Positions 47,701 to 58,106 of a stretch of DNA of 64,000 bases are shown piece after piece (position 1 is the first letter of the stretch; each line of letters begins with the position of its first letter). A program made the position numbers and the translations under genes. Source of the stretch: Ischnura elegans (lineage: Eukaryota; Arthropoda; Insecta; Odonata; Coenagrionidae); NCBI RefSeq assembly GCF_921293095.1, contig NC_060253.1, positions 75,243,992-75,307,991 on the forward strand, in the 5' to 3' direction. Under the pieces are notes generated by a model. It ran no database searches. It was not told the DNA's origin and was given only the letters and a program-made list of their open reading frames with translations.

Positions 47701-50610
47701 TTTGTCATGTTTGCAACCCTGCTGTATGAATACCGTGTACGGCTGAGGGTTAAAATTTTGTGTATGAGCACAGTTTCATGTGCTTCAACTTCCTACCAAA
47801 TTTCAAGCAAATCTGAGACGGTCGGGTTGAAAAGTCCACTTTTCTGTGATGATTTGGCATGGAATGACCCAAAAGTAGCCACTTCCTAATCAAGATATGT
47901 ACCGTATTTATCATAATTAAATAGTTGTGCTAGCGCTTTCTTCCATGGCTAAGATTGTTTATAAAGGTAAATAAGTCATAAATCCTAAATTTGCTGAATA
48001 TCGGTGGATAATTAAGCATTCGATAAAACCCGACCATAGCCGAATTTTCATGCACCCCTAAAAGACAAAGGGTACACTGGTGTGATAAAATGGAAGAATG
48101 GTACCCTGGCATCTGATGAAGTGGTAGGCTGGCTATGAATTCGGGCATATTTTCACTCTGAGATGATAATGCTTATATAGATGTGATTTGAATCGCATTA
48201 GCACTCATTGCCTCTACATTAATTAAATATGTTTGGTAGAAGATATTTCTGGTCTTGGAGTGAAGAATATTGAAGTCTTTAAAGAAGAGTGTTACTTCTG
48301 CTCATACCTCTGTAATCCAATGCTTAGCCATGAGTTTCTCCTCTGGCAAATCAATGATTCTAATAACTTAACTGAGGGTGAACTGTACCTAAAATCTGAA
48401 ATCTTCAATGTCAAAATAGTGAAAATCATAAATTATCAATAATTGTACTGTACATATTAAAAAAATCTTTGTTTTCTTTCAATCATCTGGTGTTTGCACA
48501 TAAAATTTATTTATAATCATACTTTATATTGAAGGCGTACTACTCAAAATTGAAGCTTTCTAGATATAGTTGCTCTGTTTGCCTATAAGTGACACCATAA
48601 TTCACAATAAGGGTTGCATTTATGCCCCAGATAGGCTCAGTAGAAACCCCATCTGACTAGAGACTTACTTGGAGTTCAATTCTATGACTGACATTTGAGG
48701 GTCTATTACATCATTACAAGGTTTACCTGCAGATGGTACAGACCATAAAAAATTATAGAAGGAAAGAGAGGAGATAAGTAAAAACACTATGCATAACACC
48801 ACGCAGCCTCAAAAGGGAGATAGCCATTCTAAATATGAAATCATACATCAAAGTATATCAGTTGGAATATAATTCCAAATAGCCTAAATTCACTATTATT
48901 GAAAGCACCCATGCCATCTCTCAATTGATTTAAGTCCTCAGAAACCATGGAGAAAGGTTAAGTGCCAGCACAATACCACACTAAAAAATTGGCTACGAGA
49001 TCCAGTGCAGAAATGTCACCACGGCTTTTTCATTACATGGAAGGATCACCTTTTCAAGAGAACTATGACTTAATACGGCAAGTTAAAACTATGAGAACAC
49101 CATTTATGCAATATCATTACATAACATAACAAAAAGTATATAACAATTCCTTTCTGTCATAGTGTCCAAGTTCACTTTTGAGTGCCCCTTAAAAGCAAAT
49201 GCCCAGTTTATCCAACCTAGAATTTAACTTTGGGAGCAAACAAAACCTTCACCATAACACCTTACCCACTTTTGAGGCATGAGAATTATCGATTTTCTGG
49301 CAAAGAAACTTATGGCTAGGCAGTAAAATACTGAAGTATGATCAGAGGTTTCTTTCTTCCTTTTAACGTTCAATATTCTTCACTTCATGACAATAAATAA
49401 CTTTTGAGAATATGTCCAAATGAAATGCAAGGCAATAAACATTAATGCGATTGAATTCACACCTACATAAGCGTTATCATAATACAATAGACACCGGTAC
49501 TATGGATAAAACATACAGTATAATCCATAAAAAAACTGCAATGTCACGAATAACGTTGACATCTGAATTAGTTTGACAAGAACGTTGGTAGTGCTCGTAA
49601 GTCACCAAAAGTACTCACTACTAATCAGTTACATAATTAAGTATGTATTATCCACGAAAACGCTAACTGAATAGGGAAATCTGCTAAATTCGTTAAATAC
49701 GCGAATGTCCTACCGTTTATTAACTTTTGAAGGCAGATATGCATTTGACCCTGACGGTATTTCAGATTAAGACAAAGTCGTTCCATGGCATCTATCCTCA
49801 CAAAAACGATAACATCATTGACAATGTAAGGGCTGGAGGATAAAAGCCTAAACATTTGGAAAATGTGGGGTTCAGTTAGGGAAAGAAAACTTAAGGCGTT
49901 GATATATTGATACGTCAAATTTAAACTGAAATATGACTTACTGTAGCTTCGTTACAATGGCTACATTTCACAACATGCTGATCGCGTTTCCCAGAAATGT
50001 CAATCATTTCTTGGCATACACGACATGTAACCATTGGTACCCCTCCGGGCGTTGCAGATCTGTATGGTGGTGGTAATTCATCAGGCCCAACTGGGGAGAC
50101 AGTAGTGGACGAATCTGCAATAACTAAAGTGACATCGATTAAAACACAGTGATATATTTATTAACGCCACATACGAATATCGACGATCTTTCTTATCGAC
50201 ATTAGGGTAAACAAAGATAGTATAACGGTCCTACGGTCACGAACATCCGATGACTGATATATGATTCATACTTCTCCGTATTTACATTTACGGAGCAACG
50301 GATAATATCCAAGTGATAACTTTCACTTTCAGTAAAAATTATTTCAACAATAAGTTTTAAACAATGTAGACACATCGATAAACTCTTATGTCAGCTGACT
50401 ACAACCAAATAAACTTAACTCGGTAGCGTTACGAAACAACATAGACGAGACACTTTTTGGATCGCTAAATCAAGTATATATACTTTAAAATTCTTTAAAC
50501 CAATAGATAATATAATTAGTTATCTTACCTTGCACTTGATCAGATCGTCTGCCATCATAATTCCCCTGAACGTCGTTTTTTAGCAAAGGTTGCTTCTCTC
50601 CGCTCGGCAT
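35739..50610 (-). CDS. PIP4P: TMEM55/PIP4P: phosphatidylinositol-4,5-bisphosphate 4-phosphatase
   Basis: Lysosomal/late-endosomal two-pass protein described as removing the 4-phosphate of PI(4,5)P2. Seven coding exons (minus): 50529-50610, 49942-50114, 40396-40605, 39510-39559, 39284-39374, 39153-39207 and 35739-35824. Phases fit throughout, giving 248 residues plus stop. EKQPLL near the N-terminus is an acidic dileucine sorting signal, as in the human [15 protein letters not shown] is the PPPY motif. Cysteine pairs (CRVC, CSHC, CPCNC, CAHC, CPHC) look like zinc-ribbon ligands. [13 protein letters not shown] contains the C-x5-R phosphatase motif (C107 to R113). Membrane spans are [17 protein letters not shown] and [15 protein letters not shown], ending [11 protein letters not shown]. 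The second intron is 9.3 kb and full of mobile DNA. Vertebrates have two paralogues (PIP4P1/2); which one this matches cannot be told. Confidence 0.96.
35825..39152 (-). other. PIP4P intron 6
   Basis: A 3.3 kb AT-rich intron. No exon, RNA gene or terminal repeat recognised. 38460-38760 is a more GC-rich patch that opens with TTAACACATTCAGCGCGGAGC and closes with GCCCACATTGAATGTGTTAA. These ends are inverted and TTAA-bordered, so it may be another piggyBac-type MITE (about 38452-38765). Confidence 0.45.
38456..38761. mobile_element. putative piggyBac-type MITE in PIP4P intron 6
   Basis: The left end reads TTAACACATTCAGCGCGG and the right end CCCACATTGAATGTGTTAA, so CACATTCA is inverted against TGAATGTG with TTAA at both borders. 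It is GC-richer than its surroundings. The inverted match beyond the first 8 bp is imperfect (AGCGCGG against ATGTGGG). Confidence 0.6.
39669..39817 (+). mobile_element. retrozyme-like insertion with 12 bp target duplication
   Basis: 149 bp flanked by ACTGCTGTTCAT at 39657-39668 and 39818-39829. The inside reads CTGGCCAGATGATGATACGC, then a hairpin closed by GTATT, then GAAACCGGTCGC. The last word matches the 3' core and short stem III of hammerhead ribozymes found in Penelope-like elements and retrozymes. Ends AAAGGTTAA and TTAACCTTT are inverted. A relative is at 62231-62350. It lies in PIP4P intron 3. Confidence 0.7.
40031..40052. repeat. 22 bp perfect palindrome centred on CACGTG
   Basis: The half-site TGAATGATCAC is followed directly by its complement. 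The centre is the E-box CACGTG, and TGATCATTC words recur on both sides (40000-40075). Located in PIP4P intron 2/3 surroundings. Confidence 0.6.
41532..41662. repeat. dispersed repeat, copy A, ending in a poly(A) run
   Basis: About 125 bp (ACACTCACTTTAC ... GGTGGTTAAACCCTCC AATTGC) repeated in direct orientation at 42888-43004. Copy A is soon followed by an uninterrupted run of about 35 A (41689-41724), so it may be a retroposed sequence. Confidence 0.65.
42020..42184. mobile_element. fold-back insertion 3, with 13 bp target duplication
   Basis: Flanked by CAAGCACTCTTCA at 42007-42019 and 42185-42197. The arms around 42110 are near-perfect mirror images: left TTCTCGGGATCACCACCGGG, right CCCGGTGGCGATCCCGAGAA. 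The centre is CATCGAAACGTTGGC facing its complement. It shares TTTCCCGGCG, TCTCGGG, ACCGGGT and CGAAACGT with the copy at 5411-5583, but the arm sequences between those words differ. Confidence 0.78.
42888..43004. repeat. dispersed repeat, copy B
   Basis: Direct repeat of 41532-41662 with small indels. The shared core AATTATTAAAAATTCAAAA is followed by GGTGGTTAAACCCTCCAATT. No poly(A) follows this copy. Confidence 0.65.
43524..43737. mobile_element. piggyBac-type MITE, 214 bp
   Basis: TTAA at 43520-43523 and 43738-43741. The ends CCCTTAAGAGTGCGGGA and TCCCACAGCCCAAGGG are imperfect inverted repeats starting CCCTT. Non-coding. Confidence 0.75.
44160..44596. mobile_element. TIR insertion splitting the left arm
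   Basis: 437 bp with roughly 50 bp inverted repeats starting CTTTTACGAGGAGGCAG and ending CTGCCTCCTCGTAAAAG. The uninterrupted right arm (GGCTACTTTTGGGTCATT when read on the minus strand) is the empty site, which proves insertion. Non-coding. Confidence 0.8.
45200..46640 (-). pseudogene. decayed transposase-like gene of the long-arm element
   Basis: Read on the minus strand: an N-terminal charged region with stops, then [90 protein letters not shown] and [20 protein letters not shown], ending [12 protein letters not shown] and stop. The [10 protein letters not shown]-x-x-CDG-GG-KR-A--ASLQ block is one I recognise from uncharacterised repeat-associated proteins in insects and cnidarians; I do not know a named transposase family for it. 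Breaks: TAG in place of a lysine codon after ATSHG (near 45823), a frameshift at an A run near 45620, and several stops upstream of 46101. Confidence 0.7.
46985..47345. repeat. GTACA/TGTATAC-rich low-complexity tract
   Basis: Dense repeats of TGTACA, GTATAC and ATGTA words inside the long-arm element, between its gene and its right arm. It is not a strict tandem array. Confidence 0.5.
48046..49941. other. rest of PIP4P intron 2
   Basis: AT-rich, with no element, exon or RNA gene recognised. Confidence 0.45.
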
Positions 50611-51077
50611 ATTTGATGACAGAAATGCACTTGACAAATGAAATGCCAATCACGTGAGTCTGTCTCGTAGGTGGCACCACCGAAAGAAATTTGTTTCCCT
50701 GTGGGAAGGCGGGAATTCAAACTTTTGATAATGGGATCCATAGTAATGCGAAATTGATTCAGGGTATATCAAGTAAATTCTCTGATAAATTATGTACAAA
50801 TTAATTTTTAACAAATTAATGTCATTAAACTGAAGAAAAAAATATGAAAATATGTAGTACGTATGCAAATAAAATTTCCATAAAGATACATAACATTATT
50901 TTCAAAGAGCAGTGATTAATGTTTTTTAAATAATGAATTTAAAATTATATATTTTCCTAGTGACTAGAAATGTTGTCTTGTATTATCTTGTAAAATGAAA
51001 AACCTTAAACCCATACTGCCATCTTATTCAATCGAATGAGAAATTACCTGAAGTAGATGATTACCTAGGTTTGTTAC

Positions 51078-51347
51078 CATGGACGTATTCAGCGGGGGCA
51101 GCAGGGGGTAACTGATGCAAATGCTAATTTAGCTAAAAAAATTCTGAACAAATTTTATTTAAATCCAAGAAAAATGATATTAGTACAAAATGCGTAATTT
51201 AAATGAAAGTATATTTTTTTCGAGCAAATGATTTTAAAAACTAGTAATTCGCAGCTATAATTTTCATGAAATCCTGGTCTTTTATTTATCACAACTTGAA
51301 CGAACACGGCTTGCTCCCTTCTAGTTTTGATTCTGGGTACGCCCTTG
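51078..51347. mobile_element. hAT-type MITE with perfect 8 bp duplication
   Basis: TTTGTTAC occurs at 51070-51077 and 51348-51355. The left end is CATGGACGTATTCAG, the right end CTGGGTACGCCCTTG, followed inward by the same G/C-run words as the copy at 10056. 270 bp, non-coding. Confidence 0.85.
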
Positions 51348-51653
51348 TTTGTTACATTGATGGATGTTAGCTGTTGGTAGATTTTCCAGGGGAAAACTGT
51401 CTCCTGACATTCTCGGAAACGCAAAATGCATAAGGCCAGCAGGATTGGAGTTTCCATGCCCCTTCTTCATCTATTTCCATTGCCCTCCTCTCTAATATAG
51501 ATTTCCTCTCACTCACGGGTCTTACACTGCGCCTAGGGGGGTAAGTTTCTTTCTCTGAGACACTCAATATTTTGCTAGTGGTTATGGAAAAATTGGCAAC
51601 GCGATTATTTTTAGATTAGTGTGTACTTGCCCCTATGAAAAATAATAAAGAAA

Positions 51654-51717
51654 TACATTCTTATACAATATTATAATAATGTAATATAATAAATTAATAC
51701 AATTGTATAAGAATGTA
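51654..51717. repeat. hairpin with 16 bp perfect arms
   Basis: TACATTCTTATACAAT (51654-51669) faces its complement at 51702-51717, separated by an A/T-only loop. Less perfect mirror words (CCCCTATGAA and TTCATAGGAG) lie just outside, so it may be a degenerate MITE of about 130 bp. Confidence 0.6.
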
Positions 51718-52904
51718 TACAAATTTTATACAGGTTTACTCAATTTCTTCATAGGAGTGAGTTCTAAGGAATATACCCTACTGATTTGTCTCCTTAATTT
51801 AACAGCTTGAAGTTGTACGGCAGTCACTTACCCCATTGACTAAACTTGTACAACTCACATCACAAGACTAAACGATGAAGCCTCTTTAATAATGTTCCCC
51901 TCTCGGGAGCTGTCTCGTACCACAAGAGGCCCTTGGCTTGAGGCCTCCTATCAGTGAATAATGATAATATAATAATGCAATATTGCGGACAGTGATCGAA
52001 CAACAATCAAAATATAGAGCACTTCATGAGTAATGAATAAAAAAATATGCAGTCACAGTTATATTTGTTCATTTTACAGACAAAAAAGTTCCAATTTTTC
52101 TTTCAAAAAATATTTTAAATATTAAAAATTTCAATCAACCAACAACCTGACGCGGAAGAAAACCCTGGAGAAATGCAGAGATCAGACCATCGCCGCGGAA
52201 ACCTACGCTCTAACAATATTTTAAATATTTAATTATATTTCAATGTATTTCTGAGCTTTCGCTTTTTTGTGAAGATTTATTAGCCATCAAGCCACATTAA
52301 TTTTGAAATTCACTTCTTAAAAATGTAATCAATTCTATTGGATTAAAAATATTTGATCGGAAGTAAACTTCCATCGTGATATTACCCGTAAAACACCCTG
52401 CAGCGAAGAGATACTCTTTGATCTGTCATCTTCTAATCTTATGTAAAATTTCCCATCTTGTTGACTCTTCATAAATTAGCACCATGCATTTCACATACAT
52501 GGTGTATCAAGCATATCACCAAGGATGAAAACAATGGCAAATTTGCCACCTCCAGTCGGAACCGGACGTGACATAACATTTATGTAAAACATGTGGCGCT
52601 TCAAGAAATACATGAAATGATAAGTTATTCTTCAAAATATATGTTACTGTTGAGCAGAAAGAAAGTAAGAAACAAATTTAAATGAAAAGGAGGATTATAT
52701 CTACTTATTTTCTTAATTATCTATGTGATGACGAAACACTACGATAAAAACGCCTTAAGAGAATTTTTACTTTGACTTATGTTCGAGAAATTGATATCGT
52801 ACCCGAAATTATAATTTTTTGCGTACCTCTGTTAAAAACGGCAAGTAATGGAGGAAAGGAACTATAATGCGTTAATTGAATAGCCGCTGACTATTAGGTT
52901 AGAG

Positions 52905-53179
52905 CAGTGGCGTAACTATGGGGGGATGCATCCCCCCAAAGCGTCAGATAAATAAAAAAATTATTTAAAAACCTTGTCTGGATTTGATATATAATAACTT
53001 CATCTGATTAAAGTTAAATTTTAAGTACCAAAATGTTGTAAAATGCATTTTCAGGCATGTAATTTTTCAAAAATTTTCCTCGACTCCCCGTTTTCTGGGG
53101 GCGTAGTCCCCACTAACCACCCTCATCCCCACCTGGAGCCCCCACATCCCCCCAAAGCATATTCCTAGTCACACCACTG
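52905..53179. mobile_element. hAT-type MITE, CAGTGGCGTAACTATG family
   Basis: Ends CAGTGGCGTAACTATG and TAGTCACACCACTG are inverted repeats. Flanks GGTTAGAG and AGTTAGAG match in 7 of 8 bases. G-run and C-run segments face each other inside both ends. 275 bp, non-coding. Confidence 0.75.
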
Positions 53180-53629
53180 AGTTAGAGAAAGAAATTTGAA
53201 AAGGGGGCTTTTCAGAATAGATGGAGTGCTCGTCAAATAAAGTAGAATTATTCATTATTCATAGTATTATTTATTTTAATCTACATTAATTTGACAAAAT
53301 TAACCCAACTATCAGCATCTGAGCGCCATTTTCAAGGTGACCTTGAGGCAGCTATTTTTTAACCACGACTATTTGTGGCAGCCAGACTCAGAGGTTCACA
53401 GCATGCACGATTTCATTCGGGGTCGTTCACTTATGATTACAGCGTGAGATGGAGAGGACTTCAAGAGGCCGGGAAATCCTTTAAACAATTAAGGATCGTT
53501 ACCAGGAAATCGTTTCAGAGGAAGGAAGAGTAAAAGAGTTTAAATGTAACAAAGTAGCCTCATTAGGTTAGATAACTAATCGCTAGCATTTTCATGAGAG
53601 ACTTTAATTTATAATTAGAGAAAATTTAC

Positions 53630-53745
53630 TCATAAATGATTATTTATGTGATTTGCCATGGAAATGAGACCCTTACATGGGAATTGAACCGCGGATCGTT
53701 GACTATTAGATACATCTCTACCACCCTATACGCCAATCGGGTTAC
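53630..53745 (-). mobile_element. tRNA-derived SINE fragment
   Basis: On the minus strand: TTGGCGTATAGGGTGGTAGAG (box A-like), a degenerate anticodon part, then GCGGTTCAATTCCCATG (box B). The cloverleaf is incomplete, so this is a SINE head, not a working tRNA gene. Confidence 0.55.
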
Positions 53746-53749
53746 ATAA

Positions 53750-56005
53750 TTACGAGAGTAATTTCACTAAGAGTCATGTTGCTTGCTGCTATGGCCTCGT
53801 GGTTTATCAAAGATGTTAATGCGAAGGAGAAAGGACTTCAAAGAAGCCAAAGGCTGTGGTGAGTCTTATAACGGGGCTAGAGTCACGCTCGGCATTTAAT
53901 GTGATTACTTTCAAGCCTACCGCGCGAAAAACAGTGAAATTTGTAATGGATAAAAGTAAGTACGAGAAACGAAGTATATGCAATTTCCATGAATATTTCA
54001 GTGCATAATCTTCTAAGTGCGCTATGTATTTGCTTTGAGCCGCGCATTCATGACTTTACCTCATTTTCAGCAGGAAAAACATTTTCTGGACCGAGGATCG
54101 AGCCAGGTATTTTTTCTTTTATGGAAACTGAAGATTGTAATGCCTTATGATGTGACCTAGTATGTCTTTAGTCTATACCAGGTCCAGGAAATATTTTTTC
54201 CTCATGAAATTAATATGATTTTCAATGTTCAAATGGTAAGTTTGGAAATTTTAATATGGATAATGAATCCAAAATACGCGGATTAACTTCATAAAAATTT
54301 TTGCTCAGGAATAGAGCGACTTGATGTAGAAAACGATTAAAGAATATATTATTAAAAGCCAATAGCCAATTTCATTATAATTTTAATTTCAAAATGTATG
54401 TCCGAATAAAATGTGTTCAAAATACTGAACTGATAGAGAAAGAGGAAAAAAGTGGGAATTTTATCCCGTTCTTGTGCTTTATGTCCAGAAATTATGGTAA
54501 ATATTGTTTTAAAATTATTGATGAAAAAAATTATTGAGAACTCGTAAGTGAATCGTGAATATCTTTTGCAATTTAGAGAATTTAGCTTTGGCATGATTTT
54601 GAATTGGCGTAGGGATGCCTTCTTTGAAATTCGTAAGCATTTTTCGTGAACTGGAAGGGAAAATTGGAGGTCGATGCGAGGAATCGTAGGAAGAAGAGTT
54701 GAGTTCGAATTACCAGAAGCCTCACAGGGACTGGCAAGAGGGCGAAGACCCTTCCTTTCATGCCATAACTTCCCTCTCGGCGTTGTCGGAACAGATTCAC
54801 TGAAAAAAATAAAAACGCACGTCAGTCACGAGAGGGAACTCGTCAACAACGCGAACGGAATAAGTGTGTCGTCAGCTCAAAACATAATTTGATGAAACTT
54901 TTAACCCGGAAACTTTCATTAAATGTCGGAATTTAAATTCTCAGCCATAATCTCAATTTTAACTGAGCCAGGGTGCAGGGTGGACGAGTCACTGTAAAGA
55001 CAACGCGTCCGAAGAACACTTACTGAATTGAATTTTAGCTGGCTCCGTCATCTTCTTTGCATGTAGTAATAACGGAACATAGTTATCACAGTAAAAAATA
55101 TTTTTACCAGAGAAACTTTTGTTTCATATAAACCTATTTTACTTACCATATTCCCACGTAAGATTTTTGGTCTTTCAGCATCACAATTACGACAATTTAC
55201 CTACCTTTATTACGTGCATCATTCGAGTTACAAGACGTCTAAAGTGTAAATCATTTTTCCCCAAATCAATCGTTCCCAAGCAATAATTAGTGATCGCATT
55301 TTCGGCGAGGTAGGTAAGTGGAGGCGAATGTGCTTGAGCCAATACCAAAATGATAAGTTATTTGTGATATATCTTAACTTGAATGTCTATCTCGAAATTT
55401 TACGTATGTATTTTTACACTTAATCCCTTTTTCTTTATTTTCCTTGCTTCATCTCGAGGAATTAGCTTTAAAAATACAATAATGATTCTGTTACCCTTTT
55501 TTATTCCAATTACATCGATCAGGATGCTACCCGAGTTTTTTTTTGTCATCTGCGATTCCCCCGTACTCGGCTACAGTCAGTCGGTTACTACCGAGTCATT
55601 TCCCATTCCACTTTTCCGACGGATAAATGGGCGAAGAGAACTCACTCTAGCGGAGAAATCGTGCCTCCTTTGTCGGAGCTCCTCAGAACGCTTCTACAAG
55701 TGACTGATTTGAGCAAGCGAATGCCTAACCGGGCCAGGATTACTGGCCAGCGGAGGCAGATAGGTGGTAAGGTCGGACAACAAGTATATGTTACTGGGGA
55801 GGGGGGGGGGTGTAATCAGTATTGGCAAGTAATCTAGTAAAAGTAATCGCTTTTGTACCGATTACTTTTACTTGTTACGACAAGCAGTGCTCATCTGCGT
55901 GCTCTGCAACAAGACTGACCTTGCTGGACTACCGGTTTGTACCTTGTTGCTTGCATTAACCTAATCATGACAACCATGGCCCAATCGCGAGAATCATGGG
56001 CCAAA
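53750..56005. other. gene-free stretch
   Basis: Open frames at 54674-54892 and 55383-55703 show no recognisable domain or splice context. Includes a small hairpin (55836-55872: AGTAAAAGTAATCG against its complement) after a G12 run near 55800, probably the end of a hAT-like relic. Confidence 0.45.
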
Positions 56006-56923
56006 AGGGTGGTTTCCTATTATATTTGTACTGCCTAAATCGAAAGATTATGACTCCTGGCGTACGTATTTCACGCTTTGGGATTTTTAAACGACGATAT
56101 CTATTTTTCACGATTAAATGAAAAGCGAAAAATTTCAAGCGCGCGAAAACGCGACGGCTAAGTATGAATGCTGAGAAAAGCCCGTGGTCCCTGTGACGTC
56201 ACGTGGAGTGGAATCGCATGGGCGCCAATCTGGCCTTTTTCAAATGAGGTTAAAATTGACCATTAACATTCGTCTAAACTGGGATTTCTAAAACCAAATA
56301 ATTTGTATATTATGAGTATACTAATGGTGGGTAACGAATCGCAATCAATGCCTTTCATTTTCTTTGATGAAGGAAACTACTAGGGATGGACGGATCCAGG
56401 ATTTTTTTTCAGATCCGGATTCGGATCGGATCCTTGATTTTCGGAGCCGGATCTTTCGGGTCGGATATTTTCGGATCCAAATGCATTTTCAAATTCCTGC
56501 TATTAAACAAAGAAATTATTCAAGTTTATTCTGGATACGTACAATCGAAGGGATGCTACATTTTAATGTTTTTATAAATTAAAAATCATTTTTATAGGCT
56601 TTCAAGTTGTTTTTTTTTACATCTTTACATGATCAGGGCCTAAACTGTTATGCTTGGGTTTGGAAATAAAAATTGGAAAAATCTTCGGATAAACCACTGA
56701 CCAGTGGTGTAGGACAAGAATTGCATGCGACGGCACATTCGAAGAGAGAATCGGAACTCTTTCCACTCTTATTGGGGCGTTGCATTCACTGAAGCTATTA
56801 TTTAAAATTTCATATACAGATCCGATGTCTTCCGCGACTTTGGATCCGACGTATCTGATGAAGAGCAATATCCGCAATATTTGGATCCGAGGTATCCGAT
56901 CCGACCATCCCTAGAAACTACCC
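56006..56923. mobile_element. AGGGTRGTTTCC MITE, inverted copy, interrupted by hAT-type insertion
   Basis: Starts AGGGTGGTTTCCTATTAT and ends GGAAACTACCC, in opposite orientation to 16822-17436 and 58107-58738. With the 533 bp insertion (and one copy of its duplication) removed it is about 377 bp, so it is internally deleted relative to the 632 bp copy. Confidence 0.75.
56381..56913. mobile_element. hAT-type non-autonomous element, 533 bp
   Basis: Perfect 8 bp duplication GAAACTAC at 56373-56380 and 56914-56921. Inverted repeats TAGGGATGGACGGATC and GATCCGACCATCCCTA. Many CGGATC/GGATCC words near both ends are likely sub-terminal transposase sites. No coding capacity. Confidence 0.88.
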
Positions 56924-57304
56924 AATTGGTCGCTGGGGACATGACATTATTGTGGCATACCAGTGCCTGGTTCTCCTTTGCTAGAGTTTTTCAAAGGAGA
57001 ACCACTGCAGTGGGGAGACAGGAATTGATTTTGGCCTGCCACTGTTAGTCTCCCGTTTTGTGGACAGGATGTTTTTGGTACTTTTTTGCACGTTTTTTCC
57101 CGCAACTTAACGCAATGTCGAGCTACAGCACATGCACGTCCAGAGATTCTCCATCGAACGCAAACGACGCGAAGTACAGGGTGCGGCAACATAACATCCT
57201 TATCTAAAATGGGCGCCATTCAATCGGTTGATGTCGTTGCGGAGCGCCAGTGGTCTCGTTCGAGAGGCGTGACTATAAAGTTTTGTTTCTGCAAAATTCA
57301 ATCG

Positions 57305-57832
57305 CCATCATGCGTCAAAATTTTAAAGCGCGCGAAACGCGACGGCTAAGCAGGAATGCTGGGAAAAGTCCGAGTGACGTGTTTCTGGTTCCAGCTGTCG
57401 CCTTGTGAGGTGACCTTGGGGCGAGGCTTTGAGCGCTGATACGACGCAGGCTGCTAGCAGGTAGCGCTTGGCTTAAATAAGGATTATTATTACCCTATTA
57501 AACGAAGGAAACTTTCCAAACTTAGGTAATTTTAATGGGAGATTAATAAGAGATGTTTCCCTGAGCTCTGTGCCTCATGCATGCATTGGTAATCTCAGAC
57601 AATGTAAAACTCCTATCTACTCGTATAGAAACTAGGTCCCTGTGACGTCACGTGGAGTGGAATCGCATGGGCACCAATCTGGCCTTTTTCAAATGGGGTT
57701 AAAATTGACCATTGCCATTCGTCTAAACTGTGATTTCTAAAACCAAATAATTTGTGTATTATGTATACACTAATGGTGGGTAACGAATCGCAATCAATGC
57801 CTTTCGTTATCTTTGATGAAGGAAACTACCCC
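57305..57832. mobile_element. AGGGTRGTTTCC MITE, second inverted copy (left end lost)
   Basis: Shares GCGCGCGAAA, TATTTAAGCCAAGC (complement), CCATGCATGCATTGG-type words and the right end GATGAAGGAAACTACCC with the other copies. Its left terminus is not recognisable. Confidence 0.65.
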
Positions 57833-57879
57833 ATTCTTATTTTCTGGGTAGTCCCCACGAATATTATTATGACTGCTAC

Positions 57880-57982
57880 GGGATTTCTAAAACCAAATAA
57901 TTTGTGTATTATGAATACACTAATGGTGGGTAAGGAATCGCAATCGATGCATTTCGTTTTCTTTGATGAAGGAAACTACCCT
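57880..57982. repeat. duplicated right end of the AGGGTRGTTTCC MITE
   Basis: About 100 bp (GGATTTCTAAAACCAAATAA ... GAAGGAAACTACC) repeats the terminus of the copy ending at 57832. Together they form a short tandem that creates an artificial 120-codon open frame. Confidence 0.7.
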
Positions 57983-58106
57983 ATACTGGATGAATTTTCC
58001 AGCATACCCCCTGATATGCTGGTAACAGCTATGGCAAACGCCAAAAAATGGTTTAATCATTCTCTGGAGAATGGGGGAGGTCACCTACGTCACCCACGGG
58101 CGAGAA

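Larger units (their letters stand above)
43989..48045. mobile_element. about 4 kb transposon with very long inverted arms
   Basis: Left arm pieces 43989-44159 and 44597-45062 are mirrored by 47403-48045, about 640 bp of near-identical inverted repeat. Shared words are GATGGTCGGGTTTTATCG, GACCTTTGACCTCGAG and GGATGGCTTTGGGAACAGG. The left arm is split by a separate insertion (44160-44596) and the right arm is uninterrupted. The interior holds a decayed minus-strand gene. It lies within the long PIP4P intron 2. The exact outer ends and target duplication were not resolved. Confidence 0.82.

Noticed and set aside
53660-53740. tRNA gene on the minus strand
   Set aside because: Box A and B words are present but the stems do not form a complete cloverleaf; better explained as a SINE head.
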